Shown one piece after another: positions 1 to 8,203 of a DNA stretch of 9,230 nucleotides. The stretch's first letter is position 1, and each line of letters begins with the position of its first letter. The stretch comes from Pseudomonadota bacterium (GTDB lineage Bacteria; Pseudomonadota; Gammaproteobacteria; Pseudomonadales; Pseudohongiellaceae). The notes beneath the pieces were generated by a model. The model was not told the origin of the DNA and searched no databases. It was given only the letters and a program-made list of their open reading frames with translations. The translations under genes were made by a program, and so were the position numbers. Location: contig JADFOC010000067.1 in NCBI GenBank assembly GCA_022563075.1, positions 1 through 9,230 of the forward strand. Reading direction: 5' to 3'.

Positions 1-718
1 CGGCAAGATCACTCGCGAGCACAAAATTATTTTTCATGTCGATGCAGCCCAGAGTGCGGGTAAAATTGACATCGATCTGAGCGTCTTGCCAGTGGATCTT
101 ATGTCGGTGACTGCACATAAAATCTACGGTCCCAAAGGAATCGGTGTGCTCTATGTGCGACGTAAACCACGTGTGCGCATCGAGGCTCAAATTCATGGTG
201 GCGGCCATGAGCGTGGCATGCGTTCTGGCACCCTGGCGACCCATCAGATCGTTGGTATGGGCGAAGCCTACCGCATCGCCAAGGAAGAAATGCACGAGGA
301 AAATGTCCGCGTTCTGGCCTTGCGCACAAAGATGCTGGAGGGATTGCAAGACATCGAAGAAGTATACGTAAATGGCGATATTGATCAGCGCGTCGCAGGT
401 AATTTGAATATTAGTTTTAATTATGTGGAAGGCGAATCTTTAATGATGGCATTGAGAGATCTCGCACTTTCCTCAGGTTCCGCCTGCACGTCGGCGAGTC
501 TGGAGCCATCCTACGTATTAAGAGCGCTCGGGCTAAACGATGAGCTGGCACATAGTTCATTACGCATTACCATCGGACGGTTTACTACCGAAGAAGAACT
601 GGACTATGCGGTTGACAAAATACATGGCGCTGTTGCTAAACTAAGGGAATTGTCACCACTTTGGGATATGTACAAAGACGGTGTCGATTTAAATCAAGTC
701 AAATGGGCTGCCCATTAA
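1..718 (+). CDS. iscS: Cysteine desulfurase IscS, C-terminal part (5' end outside window)
   Basis: Pyridoxal-phosphate enzyme that takes sulfur from L-cysteine as a persulfide and passes it to IscU and other acceptors. The reading frame is open from base 2, before any start codon, so the gene is cut by the window edge: 238 residues are seen against about 404 in E. coli IscS. The cofactor lysine lies in [10 protein letters not shown] (fragment residue 40, equivalent to E. coli K206), with the Asp and Gln of HVDAAQS at 14 and 17 matching D180 and Q183. The mobile-loop cysteine in [14 protein letters not shown] (fragment residue 162) equals C328. The C-terminal [14 protein letters not shown] is typical of IscS and separates it from NifS and SufS. 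The TTG at 86 is internal and not a start. iscU follows after 15 bases. Confidence 0.97.
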   Translation, partial: GKITREHKIIFHVDAAQSAGKIDIDLSVLPVDLMSVTAHKIYGPKGIGVLYVRRKPRVRIEAQIHGGGHERGMRSGTLATHQIVGMGEAYRIAKEEMHEENVRVLALRTKMLEGLQDIEEVYVNGDIDQRVAGNLNISFNYVEGESLMMALRDLALSSGSACTSASLEPSYVLRALGLNDELAHSSLRITIGRFTTEEELDYAVDKIHGAVAKLRELSPLWDMYKDGVDLNQVKWAAH

Positions 719-733
719 GCAGAAGAGGAAATC

Positions 734-1117
734 ATGGCATATTCAGACAAAGTGATAGACCACTATGAAAATCCACGCAATGTTGGAAAGATGGATGACA
801 ATGATGTGAATGTAGGCACTGGCATGGTTGGAGCGCCAGCTTGCGGTGATGTGATGCGCCTGCAGATCAAGGTTAATGACGAAGGTATCATCGAAGATGC
901 AAAATTTAAAACCTATGGATGTGGCTCGGCGATCGCTTCCAGCTCACTGTTAACAGAATGGGTCAAGGGTCGTACTCTGGAGCAGGCTAAACAAATCAAG
1001 AATACGGATATTGTAGAAGAATTGGGATTGCCTCCAGTCAAGATTCATTGTTCAGTACTGGCCGAAGATGCTATCAAAGCTGCCATAGCAGATGTAAAAA
1101 GGAAGCGTGAGGCTTAA
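734..1117 (+). CDS. iscU: Iron-sulfur cluster assembly scaffold IscU
   Basis: Scaffold on which [2Fe-2S] clusters are built from IscS sulfur and iron before transfer to carriers or apoproteins in the cytoplasm. The 127-residue length matches the family (E. coli 128). All cluster ligands are present: C37 and D39 in APACGD, C63 in YGCGSA, H105 and C106. The HscA recognition motif LPPVK sits at residues 99-103 and agrees with an hscA gene downstream. An AGAGGA ribosome site at 724-729 is well placed before the ATG. It lies 15 bases after iscS and 18 bases before iscA, as expected in one operon. Confidence 0.98.
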   Translation: MAYSDKVIDHYENPRNVGKMDDNDVNVGTGMVGAPACGDVMRLQIKVNDEGIIEDAKFKTYGCGSAIASSSLLTEWVKGRTLEQAKQIKNTDIVEELGLPPVKIHCSVLAEDAIKAAIADVKRKREA

Positions 1118-1135
1118 CGGCCCCGATTGTTTTAT

Positions 1136-1459
1136 ATGGCAATTTCAATAACTGAAAATGCAGCAAAACATGTATCTGCGCAATTGGCGAGTCGAGGCCA
1201 TGGCTTGGGTATTCGGGTGGGCGTAACCACAACAGGCTGTTCGGGCATGGCCTATGTGCTGGAATTCGTCGACAAACTTGAAGTGGGCGACCGGGTATTC
1301 GAAGATCAGGGGGTCAAGATCATTGTAGATCCGAAGTCTCTAACCTACATCGACGGCACTGAGATGGATTTTGTGAAGCAGGGTGTAAACGAAGGTTTTG
1401 AGTTCAAGAATCCAAACTCCAAGGGCGAATGCGGTTGCGGCGAAAGTTTCAACGTCTAG
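1136..1459 (+). CDS. iscA: A-type iron-sulfur carrier IscA
   Basis: A-type carrier that accepts clusters from the IscU system and delivers them, mainly for [4Fe-4S] maturation. The three metal-binding cysteines are C35 (TTGCSGMAY) and C99/C101 ([10 protein letters not shown] at the C terminus). Starting at the ATG at 1136 gives MAISITEN and exactly 107 residues, the same length as E. coli IscA. The frame is also open to a TTG at 1127, which would add three residues (MFY) not usual in the family. No good Shine-Dalgarno site precedes either start; the nearest purine-rich stretch, GAGG at 1109-1112, lies in the end of iscU, so translational coupling is possible. The C-terminal CGCGESFNV favours IscA over ErpA; position in the operon agrees. 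Confidence 0.95.
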   Translation: MAISITENAAKHVSAQLASRGHGLGIRVGVTTTGCSGMAYVLEFVDKLEVGDRVFEDQGVKIIVDPKSLTYIDGTEMDFVKQGVNEGFEFKNPNSKGECGCGESFNV

Positions 1460-1496
1460 GCAGGCCGTTCTCAAGATTGTCTGTGCCAATGCCTCC

Positions 1497-1514
1497 GGGT
1501 CGATGAGTTGACCC
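1497..1514 (+). promoter_or_regulatory. Small hairpin just before the hscB start
   Basis: GGGTCGA and TTGACCC can pair around a TGAG loop, giving a 7-bp stem with one G-T pair. It sits in the 59-base iscA-hscB gap and ends four bases before the GTG start of hscB, in the place where a ribosome site would be expected. There is no T run after it, so it is not a simple intrinsic terminator. A role in limiting hscB translation or in processing the transcript is inference from position only; a chance stem of this size is possible. Confidence 0.35.
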
Positions 1515-1518
1515 AATA

Positions 1519-2052
1519 GTGTTGCAAATCAATAATAACTACTTTCAACTATTTGAACTTTCCGAATCGTTCGAATTGGATCTGAATTCACTTGCAGAAA
1601 AATACCGCGAAATGCAAGTCGAAGTACATCCAGATCGATTCGCTAACGCGGGTGAAACAGAAAAACTACGGGCAGTTCAACTCACCAGCTTCTTAAATGA
1701 GGCATATGGCACCTTAAAATCACCACTCAGACGGGCGGGACATTTATTAGGGCTGCACGGTCGTGACGTGGACCAGGTCAGCCAGAGTGATCTGGGGGCG
1801 GAATTACTATTCGAACAGATGCAATTACGGGAAGCGCTGGATGAGTTGCCAGACGATGAATCGGCGTTACCCGAATTGGATAAGCTAAAGTCGGCAGTCA
1901 GTAAGAAGCTGGCCGATCGGCAGCAAAACTTTGCCAGCAACATCGATCAAGGTGAGTTGGATGAAGCTAAGAAGATATTTCACGAGATGCAATTCCTTCT
2001 CAAGCTGTTGTCAGAAATCGAAATTGGTGAAGAGCAGAGACTGGGCTATTAA
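1519..2052 (+). CDS. hscB: J-domain co-chaperone HscB (Hsc20)
   Basis: Co-chaperone that brings IscU to HscA and stimulates its ATPase. The N-terminal J domain (about residues 5-75) carries the HPD motif at 37-39 in VEVHPDRFAN. The C-terminal helical IscU-binding domain includes LLFEQMQLREALDEL (about 96-110), which parallels FLMEQLELREELDEI in E. coli. At 177 residues it is slightly longer than E. coli HscB (171). There is no ATG near the start: the frame is bounded by a stop at 1504, leaving GTG at 1519 or TTG at 1522, so the start is non-canonical either way. No clear Shine-Dalgarno site is visible and a small hairpin occupies that region. It follows iscA by 59 bases and precedes hscA by 48. 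Confidence 0.95.
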   Translation: MLQINNNYFQLFELSESFELDLNSLAEKYREMQVEVHPDRFANAGETEKLRAVQLTSFLNEAYGTLKSPLRRAGHLLGLHGRDVDQVSQSDLGAELLFEQMQLREALDELPDDESALPELDKLKSAVSKKLADRQQNFASNIDQGELDEAKKIFHEMQFLLKLLSEIEIGEEQRLGY

Positions 2053-2100
2053 TCGAGAAGTGCTAAACAGCATTCGGGTTAGTTAAGGTTAATAAAAGTT

Positions 2101-3972
2101 ATGGCATTACTGAAGATCTCAGAACCAGGAGGCAAAGCGACGCAACCGGCGCATCACCTCGCCGTAGGTATAGACTTGGGTACAACGAATTCATTGGTGG
2201 CCGCGAGTTGTGGTGGTGGTGTGAAGCCTCTGCCCGATGCTGAGGGTCGCTACCTATTGCCGTCAGTGGTTCAATACAGAGAAAATCAGCCTCCACTAGT
2301 AGGTGCACAAGCAAAGTTCAATACCGCCACCGATCCTGCGAATACCATCGTTTCGGTTAAACGCTTACTGGGCAAGAGCCTGTCCGAGTTAACCGCACTG
2401 GGTCATTTTCTTCCCTATCAATTCGACGCAAATCGCGATGATAGTTCGCCAGCAATAGTAACCGTCGCCGGGATAAAGGATCCGGTGCGAGTGTCGGCCG
2501 ATATTCTGGCGGAATTGGCGCGGCGAGCCGAGCACTGCTTGAAGGGCAAATTGGAGGGTGCTGTCATCACCGTCCCTGCGTATTTTGATGATGCCCAGCG
2601 ACAACAAACCAAAGACGCTGCCGCACTGGCAGGCTTGAATGTGCTGCGGTTATTGAATGAACCCACTGCCGCTGCCGTGGCCTATGGTTTAGACAGTCAA
2701 GACCAGGGCAATATCATCGTGTTTGATTTGGGCGGCGGGACCTTCGATGTCTCCCTGCTGAGCCTGCAAAAAGGTGTTTTCGAAGTACTGGCCACGGGGG
2801 GTGATACCAATTTAGGGGGCGATGATTTTGATCGATTATTGGCCGATTGGATTCGAAGTCAGGCGAATTCAGGCAATGAATTAGATGCTGCCGCCACCAT
2901 CCGTTTATTGCACCTGGCCAATGATGCCAAGCATCGCCTGAGTGATGCCGCCACCATTGATCTGACCTACCAACAATGGTCCGGAGAGATAAATAATGAG
3001 CAATTTGCCGAACTCTGTGATGACTTGATCAAGAAAACCATCAACACGTGTCGACGAGTATTGAGAGATGCAGCGATGACAGTGGCGGACATCGACAACA
3101 TCATTCTGGTTGGCGGGGCAACTCGCATGCCGGTGATCAGGGAAGCTGTTACTCGATTTTTTGAGAAACAGCCTCTCACAGAGTTGGATCCGGATAAGAT
3201 CGTCGCCATAGGCGCTGGCATTCAGGCGGATGTCTTAATCGGTAACAAATCGGCGGAGAATTTCTTACTCCTCGATGTTAATCCTCTATCCCTGGGTATA
3301 GAGACTATGGGGGAGTTGGTAGAAAAAATCATTCCACGGAACACCACAATTCCTGTGGCTAAAGCGCAGGAATTCACCACCTTTAAAGACGGTCAGACCA
3401 TCATGTCTCTGCATGTGGTGCAGGGCGAGCGTGAGTTGGTGAAGGACTGTCGCTCACTGGCACGCTTCGAGTTGCGGGGCATTCCACCAATGGTGGCAGG
3501 TGCGGCCAAGATCAGAGTCAGGTTTCAGGTCGATGCCGATGGTTTGCTTGGTGTTAGCGCGGAAGAGCTGAGCACCGGTAAGATGGCAGAAATACAAGTG
3601 AAACCCAGTTACGGTCTGAATGCTGATGCGATAGAGCAGATGCTGCAATCGTCGCAAGATCATGCCCATGCCGACATGGAGGCCAGAGCACTCAAAGAAG
3701 CGCAGCTTGAAGCGACGCAGCTCATCGATGCCATGAATAGTGCCAGGAAGATCGATGGAGAGTTATTAACCGAGGCCGAATCGGAACGCATCATGGATGC
3801 TGTTTCCCAACTGCAGAATGAGATCGCCAGCGGCAACAGTAATCAGATACACGCACTGACGGAACGACTCAATCGCGTTAGTGGCGATTTTGCCGCCAGG
3901 CGCATGGACTTACACATAGGTAAAGCCCTGCGTGGCGAGTCTATCGAAGCAGTCGAAAAATCGGCGGACTAA
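2101..3972 (+). CDS. hscA: Hsp70-class chaperone HscA
   Basis: Specialised Hsp70 that binds the LPPVK motif of IscU and, with HscB, drives cluster transfer using ATP. The 623 residues compare with 616 in E. coli. The nucleotide-binding domain shows the phosphate-1 motif IDLGTTNS at 24-31, [12 protein letters not shown], the phosphate-2 motif [14 protein letters not shown] from 207, and the adenosine motif [10 protein letters not shown] from 335. The substrate-binding domain begins near [11 protein letters not shown] and is followed by a helical lid. The N-terminal 20 residues before the first motif and the operon position distinguish it from DnaK. The start ATG has only a weak AAGG at 2085-2088 upstream. 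Confidence 0.97.
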   Translation: MALLKISEPGGKATQPAHHLAVGIDLGTTNSLVAASCGGGVKPLPDAEGRYLLPSVVQYRENQPPLVGAQAKFNTATDPANTIVSVKRLLGKSLSELTALGHFLPYQFDANRDDSSPAIVTVAGIKDPVRVSADILAELARRAEHCLKGKLEGAVITVPAYFDDAQRQQTKDAAALAGLNVLRLLNEPTAAAVAYGLDSQDQGNIIVFDLGGGTFDVSLLSLQKGVFEVLATGGDTNLGGDDFDRLLADWIRSQANSGNELDAAATIRLLHLANDAKHRLSDAATIDLTYQQWSGEINNEQFAELCDDLIKKTINTCRRVLRDAAMTVADIDNIILVGGATRMPVIREAVTRFFEKQPLTELDPDKIVAIGAGIQADVLIGNKSAENFLLLDVNPLSLGIETMGELVEKIIPRNTTIPVAKAQEFTTFKDGQTIMSLHVVQGERELVKDCRSLARFELRGIPPMVAGAAKIRVRFQVDADGLLGVSAEELSTGKMAEIQVKPSYGLNADAIEQMLQSSQDHAHADMEARALKEAQLEATQLIDAMNSARKIDGELLTEAESERIMDAVSQLQNEIASGNSNQIHALTERLNRVSGDFAARRMDLHIGKALRGESIEAVEKSAD

Positions 3973-4002
3973 GACCGAAACACACAGTAACTTTTGGAAA
4001 TC

Positions 4003-4032
4003 ATGGAAACGACACAGCAATGCCCAAACTGA
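4003..4032 (+). other. Possible nine-residue leader ORF overlapping the fdx start
   Basis: An ATG at 4003 opens METTQQCPN and stops at 4030-4032, 13 bases inside fdx and in a different frame. GGAA at 3996-3999 lies only three bases before it, which is close for a ribosome site. Such an arrangement could couple translation into fdx, which itself has a poorly spaced GGAA. It is short enough to occur by chance, and no family is known to me; it is listed because it is the only candidate in the 47-base gap between hscA and fdx. Confidence 0.15.
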
Positions 4033-4358
4033 CATTCCTGCCACATGAGGTGATTTGCCCAGACGGTGCCGTAATTGAAGCGCAGGAAGGCGAAACCATT
4101 CTCAATGTGGCGCTTAGCAAAAATATTTCCATAGAACATGCCTGCGAGAAATCCTGTGCCTGTACCACGTGTCATGTGATCTTGCGGGAGGGTTTTGATT
4201 CCCTCGAAGAAGCGGAAGAAAATGAAGAAGATTACCTGGACAAAGCCTGGGGTCTGGAGCCGGAATCGAGGTTAAGCTGTCAGGCATTGGTCGGCAACGA
4301 AGATCTGGTCATTGAAATACCAAAATACACGATTAACATGGTATCTGAAGAGCACTAA
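4020..4358 (+). CDS. fdx: ISC-type [2Fe-2S] ferredoxin
   Basis: Adrenodoxin-type ferredoxin that supplies electrons to cluster assembly on IscU. The 112 residues match the family (E. coli 111). Cluster ligands are C42, C48, C51 and C87, in [12 protein letters not shown] and LSCQA; C46 is the additional conserved cysteine of bacterial ISC ferredoxins. The acidic stretch around residues 60-74 and the signature [13 protein letters not shown] followed by EIPKYTIN are close to E. coli Fdx. ATG at 4020 gives the family N terminus ([16 protein letters not shown]). It lies 47 bases after hscA and 16 bases before iscX. Confidence 0.97.
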   Translation: MPKLTFLPHEVICPDGAVIEAQEGETILNVALSKNISIEHACEKSCACTTCHVILREGFDSLEEAEENEEDYLDKAWGLEPESRLSCQALVGNEDLVIEIPKYTINMVSEEH

Positions 4359-4374
4359 GCGAGAGGGAGCAGTT

Positions 4375-4572
4375 ATGAGATGGACTGACGTGTATGACAT
4401 CGCCATAGAATTGGCTGATAAATATCCCGATACGGACCCCCAGTATGTCAATTTTGTAGACCTGCATGGTTGGATCTGTGCGCTGGATGAATTCAGTGAC
4501 GATCCACAGCGCAGCGGGGAAAAAATCCTGGAAGCGATCCAGGCTGCCTGGATCGAAGAAATAGCCGATTAG
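4375..4572 (+). CDS. iscX: Fe-S assembly modulator IscX (YfhJ)
   Basis: Small acidic protein that binds IscS and iron and tunes the rate of cluster assembly; its exact role (iron adaptor or regulator) is unsettled. It has 65 residues against 66 in E. coli. Family features seen are WTD near the start, KYPDTDP, the central LHGWICALDEFSDDPQ and EKILEAIQAAW. ATG at 4375 is chosen because AGGGAG at 4364-4369 is well placed and the length fits; the longer open frame upstream only overlaps fdx. It is the last gene of the isc operon before a terminator-like hairpin. Confidence 0.95.
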   Translation: MRWTDVYDIAIELADKYPDTDPQYVNFVDLHGWICALDEFSDDPQRSGEKILEAIQAAWIEEIAD

Positions 4573-4573
4573 T

Positions 4574-4594
4574 CCCTGAAAAATAGGGTTTTTT
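4574..4594 (+). terminator. Probable intrinsic terminator after iscX
   Basis: CCCTG and TAGGG form a short stem (one G-T pair) around five A residues, followed directly by six T residues. The stem is short, so termination may be partial. On the opposite strand AGGG-A6-CCCT followed by ATTTTT has a similar form, so the site could look bidirectional, but no minus-strand gene ends here. It begins two bases after the iscX stop and separates isc from ndk. Confidence 0.55.
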
Positions 4595-4618
4595 CCCTCT
4601 TAATTTCCTCGTAAAAGC

Positions 4619-4648
4619 GTACAAAACCACTTTATTACCACGTATAAT
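4619..4648 (+). promoter_or_regulatory. Probable sigma-70 promoter for ndk
   Basis: A perfect TATAAT lies at 4643-4648, followed by a GC-rich stretch (GCGCG) and about 38 bases before the ndk ATG. The -35 region is weak: the best candidates near 4619-4626 (GTACAA, TACAAA) match TTGACA poorly. The location in the only gene-free gap of this half of the window, right after a terminator-like hairpin, supports a real promoter. Confidence 0.6.
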
Positions 4649-4686
4649 GCGCGATCTTTTGAGAATACAGAATACTGGGAGTTGTG

Positions 4687-5109
4687 ATGGCGATCGAACG
4701 TACTCTATCCATTATCAAGCCGGATGCGGTAGCCAAGAATATTATCGGCAAAATCTATGGTCGTTTTGAGAAAGCCGGGTTAAAAATAGTGGCAACCAAG
4801 ATGTTGCAACTTGACGATGAGTCAGCTGGCGGATTTTATGCGGAACATAAAGACAGGCCTTTTTATAATGATCTGATTGAATTCATGACATCTGGCCCGA
4901 TCATAGTTCAGGTACTGGAGGGTGAGGGTGCGGTTGCCTTGAATCGCGAATTGATGGGTGCGACAAATCCAGCCGAGGCCGCGGCAGGTACCATACGCGC
5001 GGACTTTGCAAGCTCCATCGATGCCAATGCGACGCACGGATCCGATTCGACTGCTTCAGCCGAACGAGAAGTGAGTTACTTTTTTACCACCGACGAAATT
5101 TGTTCCTGA
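4687..5109 (+). CDS. ndk: Nucleoside diphosphate kinase
   Basis: Transfers the gamma phosphate of ATP to nucleoside diphosphates through a phosphohistidine and so balances NTP and dNTP pools. It has 140 residues (E. coli 143). The catalytic histidine is H117 in NATHGSDS; K11 lies in SIIKPDAV, and FMTSGPI and GATNPAEA are family motifs. GGGAG at 4677-4681 is five bases before ATG 4687, which favours it over the overlapping GTG at 4684. The gene follows a probable promoter and precedes rlmN by 29 bases, as in Pseudomonas-type genomes. Confidence 0.97.
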   Translation: MAIERTLSIIKPDAVAKNIIGKIYGRFEKAGLKIVATKMLQLDDESAGGFYAEHKDRPFYNDLIEFMTSGPIIVQVLEGEGAVALNRELMGATNPAEAAAGTIRADFASSIDANATHGSDSTASAEREVSYFFTTDEICS

Positions 5110-5138
5110 CGCAAAACGCCTGAAGAGGTAGGTTGAGC

Positions 5139-6305
5139 ATGACGGCGACGGAAAAACCAAACCTGGCTGGTCTCAGCCTGGACAAGCTGCGGGCTCTATT
5201 TGTGGAGGCCGGGGAGAAACCATTTCGGGCCGAGCAAGTGATGAAGTGGATTCATCAGCGTGGTGTGCTGAATATTGATGCCATGACTGACATCAGTAAG
5301 GCGCTGCGTGAACAGCTCAAACAAACCACCCAAATAAGCCTGCCGAAAGTATTGCAGGACTACGTCTCGGAAGATGGCAGTCGTAAATGGATTATTGAGG
5401 TGGCTAGTGGCAGCAGCGTGGAAATGGTTTTCATTCCAGAGGCGGGACGCGGCACGCTCTGTATTTCTTCTCAGGCCGGATGTTCACTGGACTGCAGCTT
5501 TTGCGCCACGGGCAAGCAGGGTTTTAACAGCAATCTGAGTGTCGCCGAAATCGTTGGCCAATTATGGTGGGCCAACCATGAATTGGGCGGCTTCGACGGT
5601 TCGGCAGGACGACCAGTCAGCAACGTAGTCATGATGGGCATGGGTGAACCATTGCTCAACTTCGAAAACGTGATGGACAGCGTCAATATCATGATGGAAG
5701 ACAATGCCTACGGTCTCTCTAAAAGGAAGGTAACAATCAGTACATCCGGAGTGGTGCCAGCCATCGATCGCATGCAAGATTATACCGATGCCTCCCTCGC
5801 CGTTTCCCTGCACGCGCCAAATGATGAGTTGCGCAGTCAGATCATGCCAATCAATAAGAAATACCCGATCAGTGAATTACTGCGTTCGGTTCGGGGCTAC
5901 ATGGCCAGTCTGCCCGACAAGCGATTACCGGTTATTGAATACATATTGATCAAAGGAATTAACGACCACCGGGAACATGCGAGGGAATTGGCGGAATTAT
6001 TGAGTACCTTCTCTTGCAAGATCAATCTGATCCCCTTCAACCCTATTGCGCTTAGCGATTTTCGTCGTCCCAGCAGCTCCTCGATCGCCAGATTCAGACA
6101 GATTTTGCAGGCAGCTGGATTTACCGTCACGGTGAGAACCACACGGGCCGATGACATCGGCGCCGCTTGCGGCCAGCTCGTGGGGAAGGTGGAAGATCAC
6201 ACCCGGCGAAGCAGCCGTCATAAACGTCGCGCGAATGCTGCACAGGAAAGTGCAAAAGTCTTCGACAGCACTGATAATCTGGCTGTGGCGGCCGACAGAC
6301 TATAA
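5139..6305 (+). CDS. rlmN: 23S rRNA A2503 / tRNA A37 C2-methyltransferase RlmN
   Basis: Radical-SAM enzyme that makes 2-methyladenosine in 23S rRNA (A2503) and in some tRNAs (A37), affecting translational fidelity. From ATG 5139 it has 388 residues. The [4Fe-4S] motif CxxxCxxC is C115, C119, C122 (GCSLDCSFCATGKQG). The two mechanistic cysteines are C108 (GTLCISS) and C344 (GAACGQLVGKV), matching E. coli C118 and C355. MMGMGEPLLNF and SLHAPND are also family motifs. A TTG at 5133 would add two residues; MTATEKPNL is the more usual beginning, with AGAGGTAGG at 5124-5132 ahead of it. The tail of about 44 residues after C344 is rich in Arg, Lys and Ala and looks variable. The cluster makes it a client of the upstream isc genes. 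Confidence 0.97.
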   Translation: MTATEKPNLAGLSLDKLRALFVEAGEKPFRAEQVMKWIHQRGVLNIDAMTDISKALREQLKQTTQISLPKVLQDYVSEDGSRKWIIEVASGSSVEMVFIPEAGRGTLCISSQAGCSLDCSFCATGKQGFNSNLSVAEIVGQLWWANHELGGFDGSAGRPVSNVVMMGMGEPLLNFENVMDSVNIMMEDNAYGLSKRKVTISTSGVVPAIDRMQDYTDASLAVSLHAPNDELRSQIMPINKKYPISELLRSVRGYMASLPDKRLPVIEYILIKGINDHREHARELAELLSTFSCKINLIPFNPIALSDFRRPSSSSIARFRQILQAAGFTVTVRTTRADDIGAACGQLVGKVEDHTRRSSRHKRRANAAQESAKVFDSTDNLAVAADRL

Positions 6306-6308
6306 GGA
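6305..6308 (+). promoter_or_regulatory. Ribosome binding site favouring the GTG start of pilF
   Basis: AGGA within AAGGAAAG overlaps the end of the rlmN stop codon and is seven bases before GTG 6316, but sixteen before ATG 6325. It is the reason the upstream GTG is preferred for pilF. Confidence 0.5.
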
Positions 6309-6315
6309 AAGAATA

Positions 6316-7146
6316 GTGAGTTTGATGAAATTAGTGACGGTCATGGAGCATCACTTGCCGAAACCCAAGATTATTTTTATTGTTGCAGCCATGCTGGTCG
6401 CAGGCCTGCTGCCGTCCTGCGTCACCACTACTACCGGAGGATTCCTGATCGAGCCCTCTTCCGAACAGGCGGTGCAAGATTATTTGCAATTAGCCATCGC
6501 CTATTACGACGCCGATGATCTTGCTGGGGCGAGGCGTCATATCAACAACGCGATGGATATTGATGATCGAAATTCCGACATCTATACGGTATTGGCATTA
6601 GTATTACAGCGTGAAGGTGATATAGACTTGGCGGAAGACAGTTTGCGTCGGGCCATTAGATTGGACCGAAATAATTCCCGAGCTAAAAATAATTACGCCG
6701 CTCTGCTGTTTTCGCTTGATCGTTTCGAGGAAGCTTATAACCAGCTAGAGCAGGTTACCCGGGATACCAATTATACCGGCCGCGCGATTGCCTTCGAGAA
6801 CCTTGGACGCAGTGCGCTGCGTACCAATCGAGAAGACGTCGCCGTGACTGCGTTTGGGCGAGCATTGCAATTAAATAGCAATTTGTACGTGTCGGCTTTG
6901 GAATTGGCGTTGCTTAAGTTCAAGCGGCAGGATTGGGATGGCTCGCGACTGAATTACCAACAATACCTAACCATCGTCGAGTTTTACATTATTCCTCATA
7001 CACCACGAGCGTTACTGGCCGGAATTCAAATAGAAGGGCATTTTCATAACCAAGAAATGGTAGATGGTTTCGGTCTGGTCTTACGTGCGATGTATTCGGA
7101 TTCGCCTGAATACCAAACATATATAGGCTTGGATAATGCCCACTGA
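6316..7146 (+). CDS. pilF: TPR lipoprotein, type IV pilus pilotin PilF/PilW
   Basis: Outer-membrane lipoprotein that in type IV pilus systems helps the secretin PilQ to localise and multimerise. A hydrophobic signal segment (KIIFIVAAMLVAGLLPSC) ends in a lipobox-like LPSC with the acylated cysteine at residue 35. Tetratricopeptide repeats follow from about residues 52, 87, 121 and 155, with typical A..Y...G....A spacing. The start is uncertain: GTG 6316 has AGGA (6305-6308) at a proper distance and lies 10 bases after rlmN, but ATG 6325 and ATG 6343 are in frame, and 6343 would give a more usual 26-residue signal peptide. Identification rests on the lipobox, the TPRs and the rlmN-pilF-rodZ-ispG order; a generic TPR lipoprotein cannot be excluded from sequence alone. 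Confidence 0.85.
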   Translation: MSLMKLVTVMEHHLPKPKIIFIVAAMLVAGLLPSCVTTTTGGFLIEPSSEQAVQDYLQLAIAYYDADDLAGARRHINNAMDIDDRNSDIYTVLALVLQREGDIDLAEDSLRRAIRLDRNNSRAKNNYAALLFSLDRFEEAYNQLEQVTRDTNYTGRAIAFENLGRSALRTNREDVAVTAFGRALQLNSNLYVSALELALLKFKRQDWDGSRLNYQQYLTIVEFYIIPHTPRALLAGIQIEGHFHNQEMVDGFGLVLRAMYSDSPEYQTYIGLDNAH

Positions 7147-8149
7147 TCGGTTAGCCGCACACAATCCTACAGCACCAGACTCAACCGTCGCCGGGACCAC
7201 CGCGGGTGAAGTATTGCGACAAGAACGATTGCGTCGGGGATGGACTGAGAAAGACGTTGCCGAGCAGCTGCATATCACCAAACACTATATAAAAGCGCTG
7301 GAAACAAATAGCTTCGAGAAGCTACCGGGCGCTGTCTTCGCGAAGGGCTATATTAAGAACTATGCCGCGTTGCTGAAAGTCGATCAAGCTGAGTTGCTTC
7401 GGCTCTATGAAGAGTTCAATACCCGACAATCGGCTGCGCAAGCAAAGAAGAATGCCCAAACGAGCATGCACAAGAGAGATCGTAATAAACCCTGGGTGGT
7501 GTTATCGGTTATTGGTTTCGTGGGTGGCTTTACTGTACTGTGGGCGTACAACATTTTATTTAGCGCTGACACTGGAGACTTCCCGTCGGCAGTGGTCGAT
7601 ACGGCGCAGTACCCAACCGACGCGGCTTCTGTAGAACCAAGCCAAGAGCCGGCGGTGAGTATCATCGAGCCCACTGCTGCATTCGACGCGAGCGCCATCG
7701 CGTTGATCGAGGAACCAACCACGGAACCGGTTACTACAGTTGATTTTACCGCGACTCGATCAAGCATTGCGGCAGATACTCAAGCAAACGACAACCCATC
7801 TGCTGCCGCGGCGGAACCAACAGAAGCGTTGGCGAGCTCAATTGTTGGTGCAGGAGTGGCGGCAACCGGTGGCAATAGCCGTGTTATCGAAATCGGCACC
7901 TCCGGCAATGATGTCTTGCGCATCACCTTCAGTGGAGAGAGCTGGGTGGAAGTCAATGACCGTGATGCCACACAGATATATCGGGACATCAGAAAGGCAG
8001 GTGATGTCCTCGAGATTACCGGCAGCGCCCCTTTTAGTGTCCTGCTTGGCGATGCTCCCTTCACCCGCTTGTCGCTAAATGGTATCGAAATCGACGTATC
8101 TAATAATATTCGCATCGACAATTCAGCCCGCCTCACTGTAGGCTTGTAA
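7136..8149 (+). CDS. rodZ: Cytoskeletal cell-shape protein RodZ
   Basis: Bitopic inner-membrane protein that ties MreB filaments to the elongation machinery and keeps rod shape. Order of parts: an N-terminal helix-turn-helix of the Xre type (about residues 22-90; GEVLRQERLRRGWTEKDVAE, then KHYIKALE and GYIKNYAALL), a basic stretch (MHKRDRNK, 111-118), a single membrane span (about 119-142), a Thr/Glu/Pro/Ala-rich periplasmic linker (about 145-245) and a C-terminal beta domain (about 249-337; VIEIGTSGNDVLRITFSGESW, with SVLLGDAPFTRLSLNG). At 337 residues it equals E. coli RodZ in length. Its ATG lies inside pilF, giving an 11-base overlap that suggests translational coupling. The aromatic W of FSGESWVEVND is typical of the domain. 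Confidence 0.94.
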   Translation: MPTDRLAAHNPTAPDSTVAGTTAGEVLRQERLRRGWTEKDVAEQLHITKHYIKALETNSFEKLPGAVFAKGYIKNYAALLKVDQAELLRLYEEFNTRQSAAQAKKNAQTSMHKRDRNKPWVVLSVIGFVGGFTVLWAYNILFSADTGDFPSAVVDTAQYPTDAASVEPSQEPAVSIIEPTAAFDASAIALIEEPTTEPVTTVDFTATRSSIAADTQANDNPSAAAAEPTEALASSIVGAGVAATGGNSRVIEIGTSGNDVLRITFSGESWVEVNDRDATQIYRDIRKAGDVLEITGSAPFSVLLGDAPFTRLSLNGIEIDVSNNIRIDNSARLTVGL

Positions 8150-8152
8150 ACC

Positions 8153-8203
8153 ATGAAATCCAGTCAGCTTATTTCTCGTCGTCAGACCCGTCAGATTCTG
8201 TAG
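8153..8203 (+). pseudogene. ispG: 5' remnant of ispG, broken after 16 codons
   Basis: The ATG three bases after rodZ opens MKSSQLISRRQTRQIL and then a TAG. IspG, the [4Fe-4S] enzyme of the MEP isoprenoid pathway, normally begins with a short variable segment and RRx(S/T)Rx(I/V)xVGNV, and follows rodZ in this gene order. Here RRQTRQI is intact. The bases after CTG read TAGGTGTT; restoring one G would give CTG GTA GGT, and an intact gene would be expected to continue with an Asn-Val. So similarity fades within a few codons through small deletions and then vanishes into a pyrimidine tract. Only 16 residues support the name, but synteny makes it likely. None of the catalytic part, including the cluster cysteines, is present. 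Confidence 0.7.

Noticed and set aside
86..88. TTG at 86 as the start of a short IscS-like gene
   Set aside because: The frame is open to the window edge and the residues before it (HVDAAQS region) match IscS, so this is an internal codon.
7780..8154. Minus-strand open frame of 124 codons over rodZ
   Set aside because: It lies opposite the rodZ linker and C-terminal domain, has no recognisable motif, and rodZ is strongly supported.
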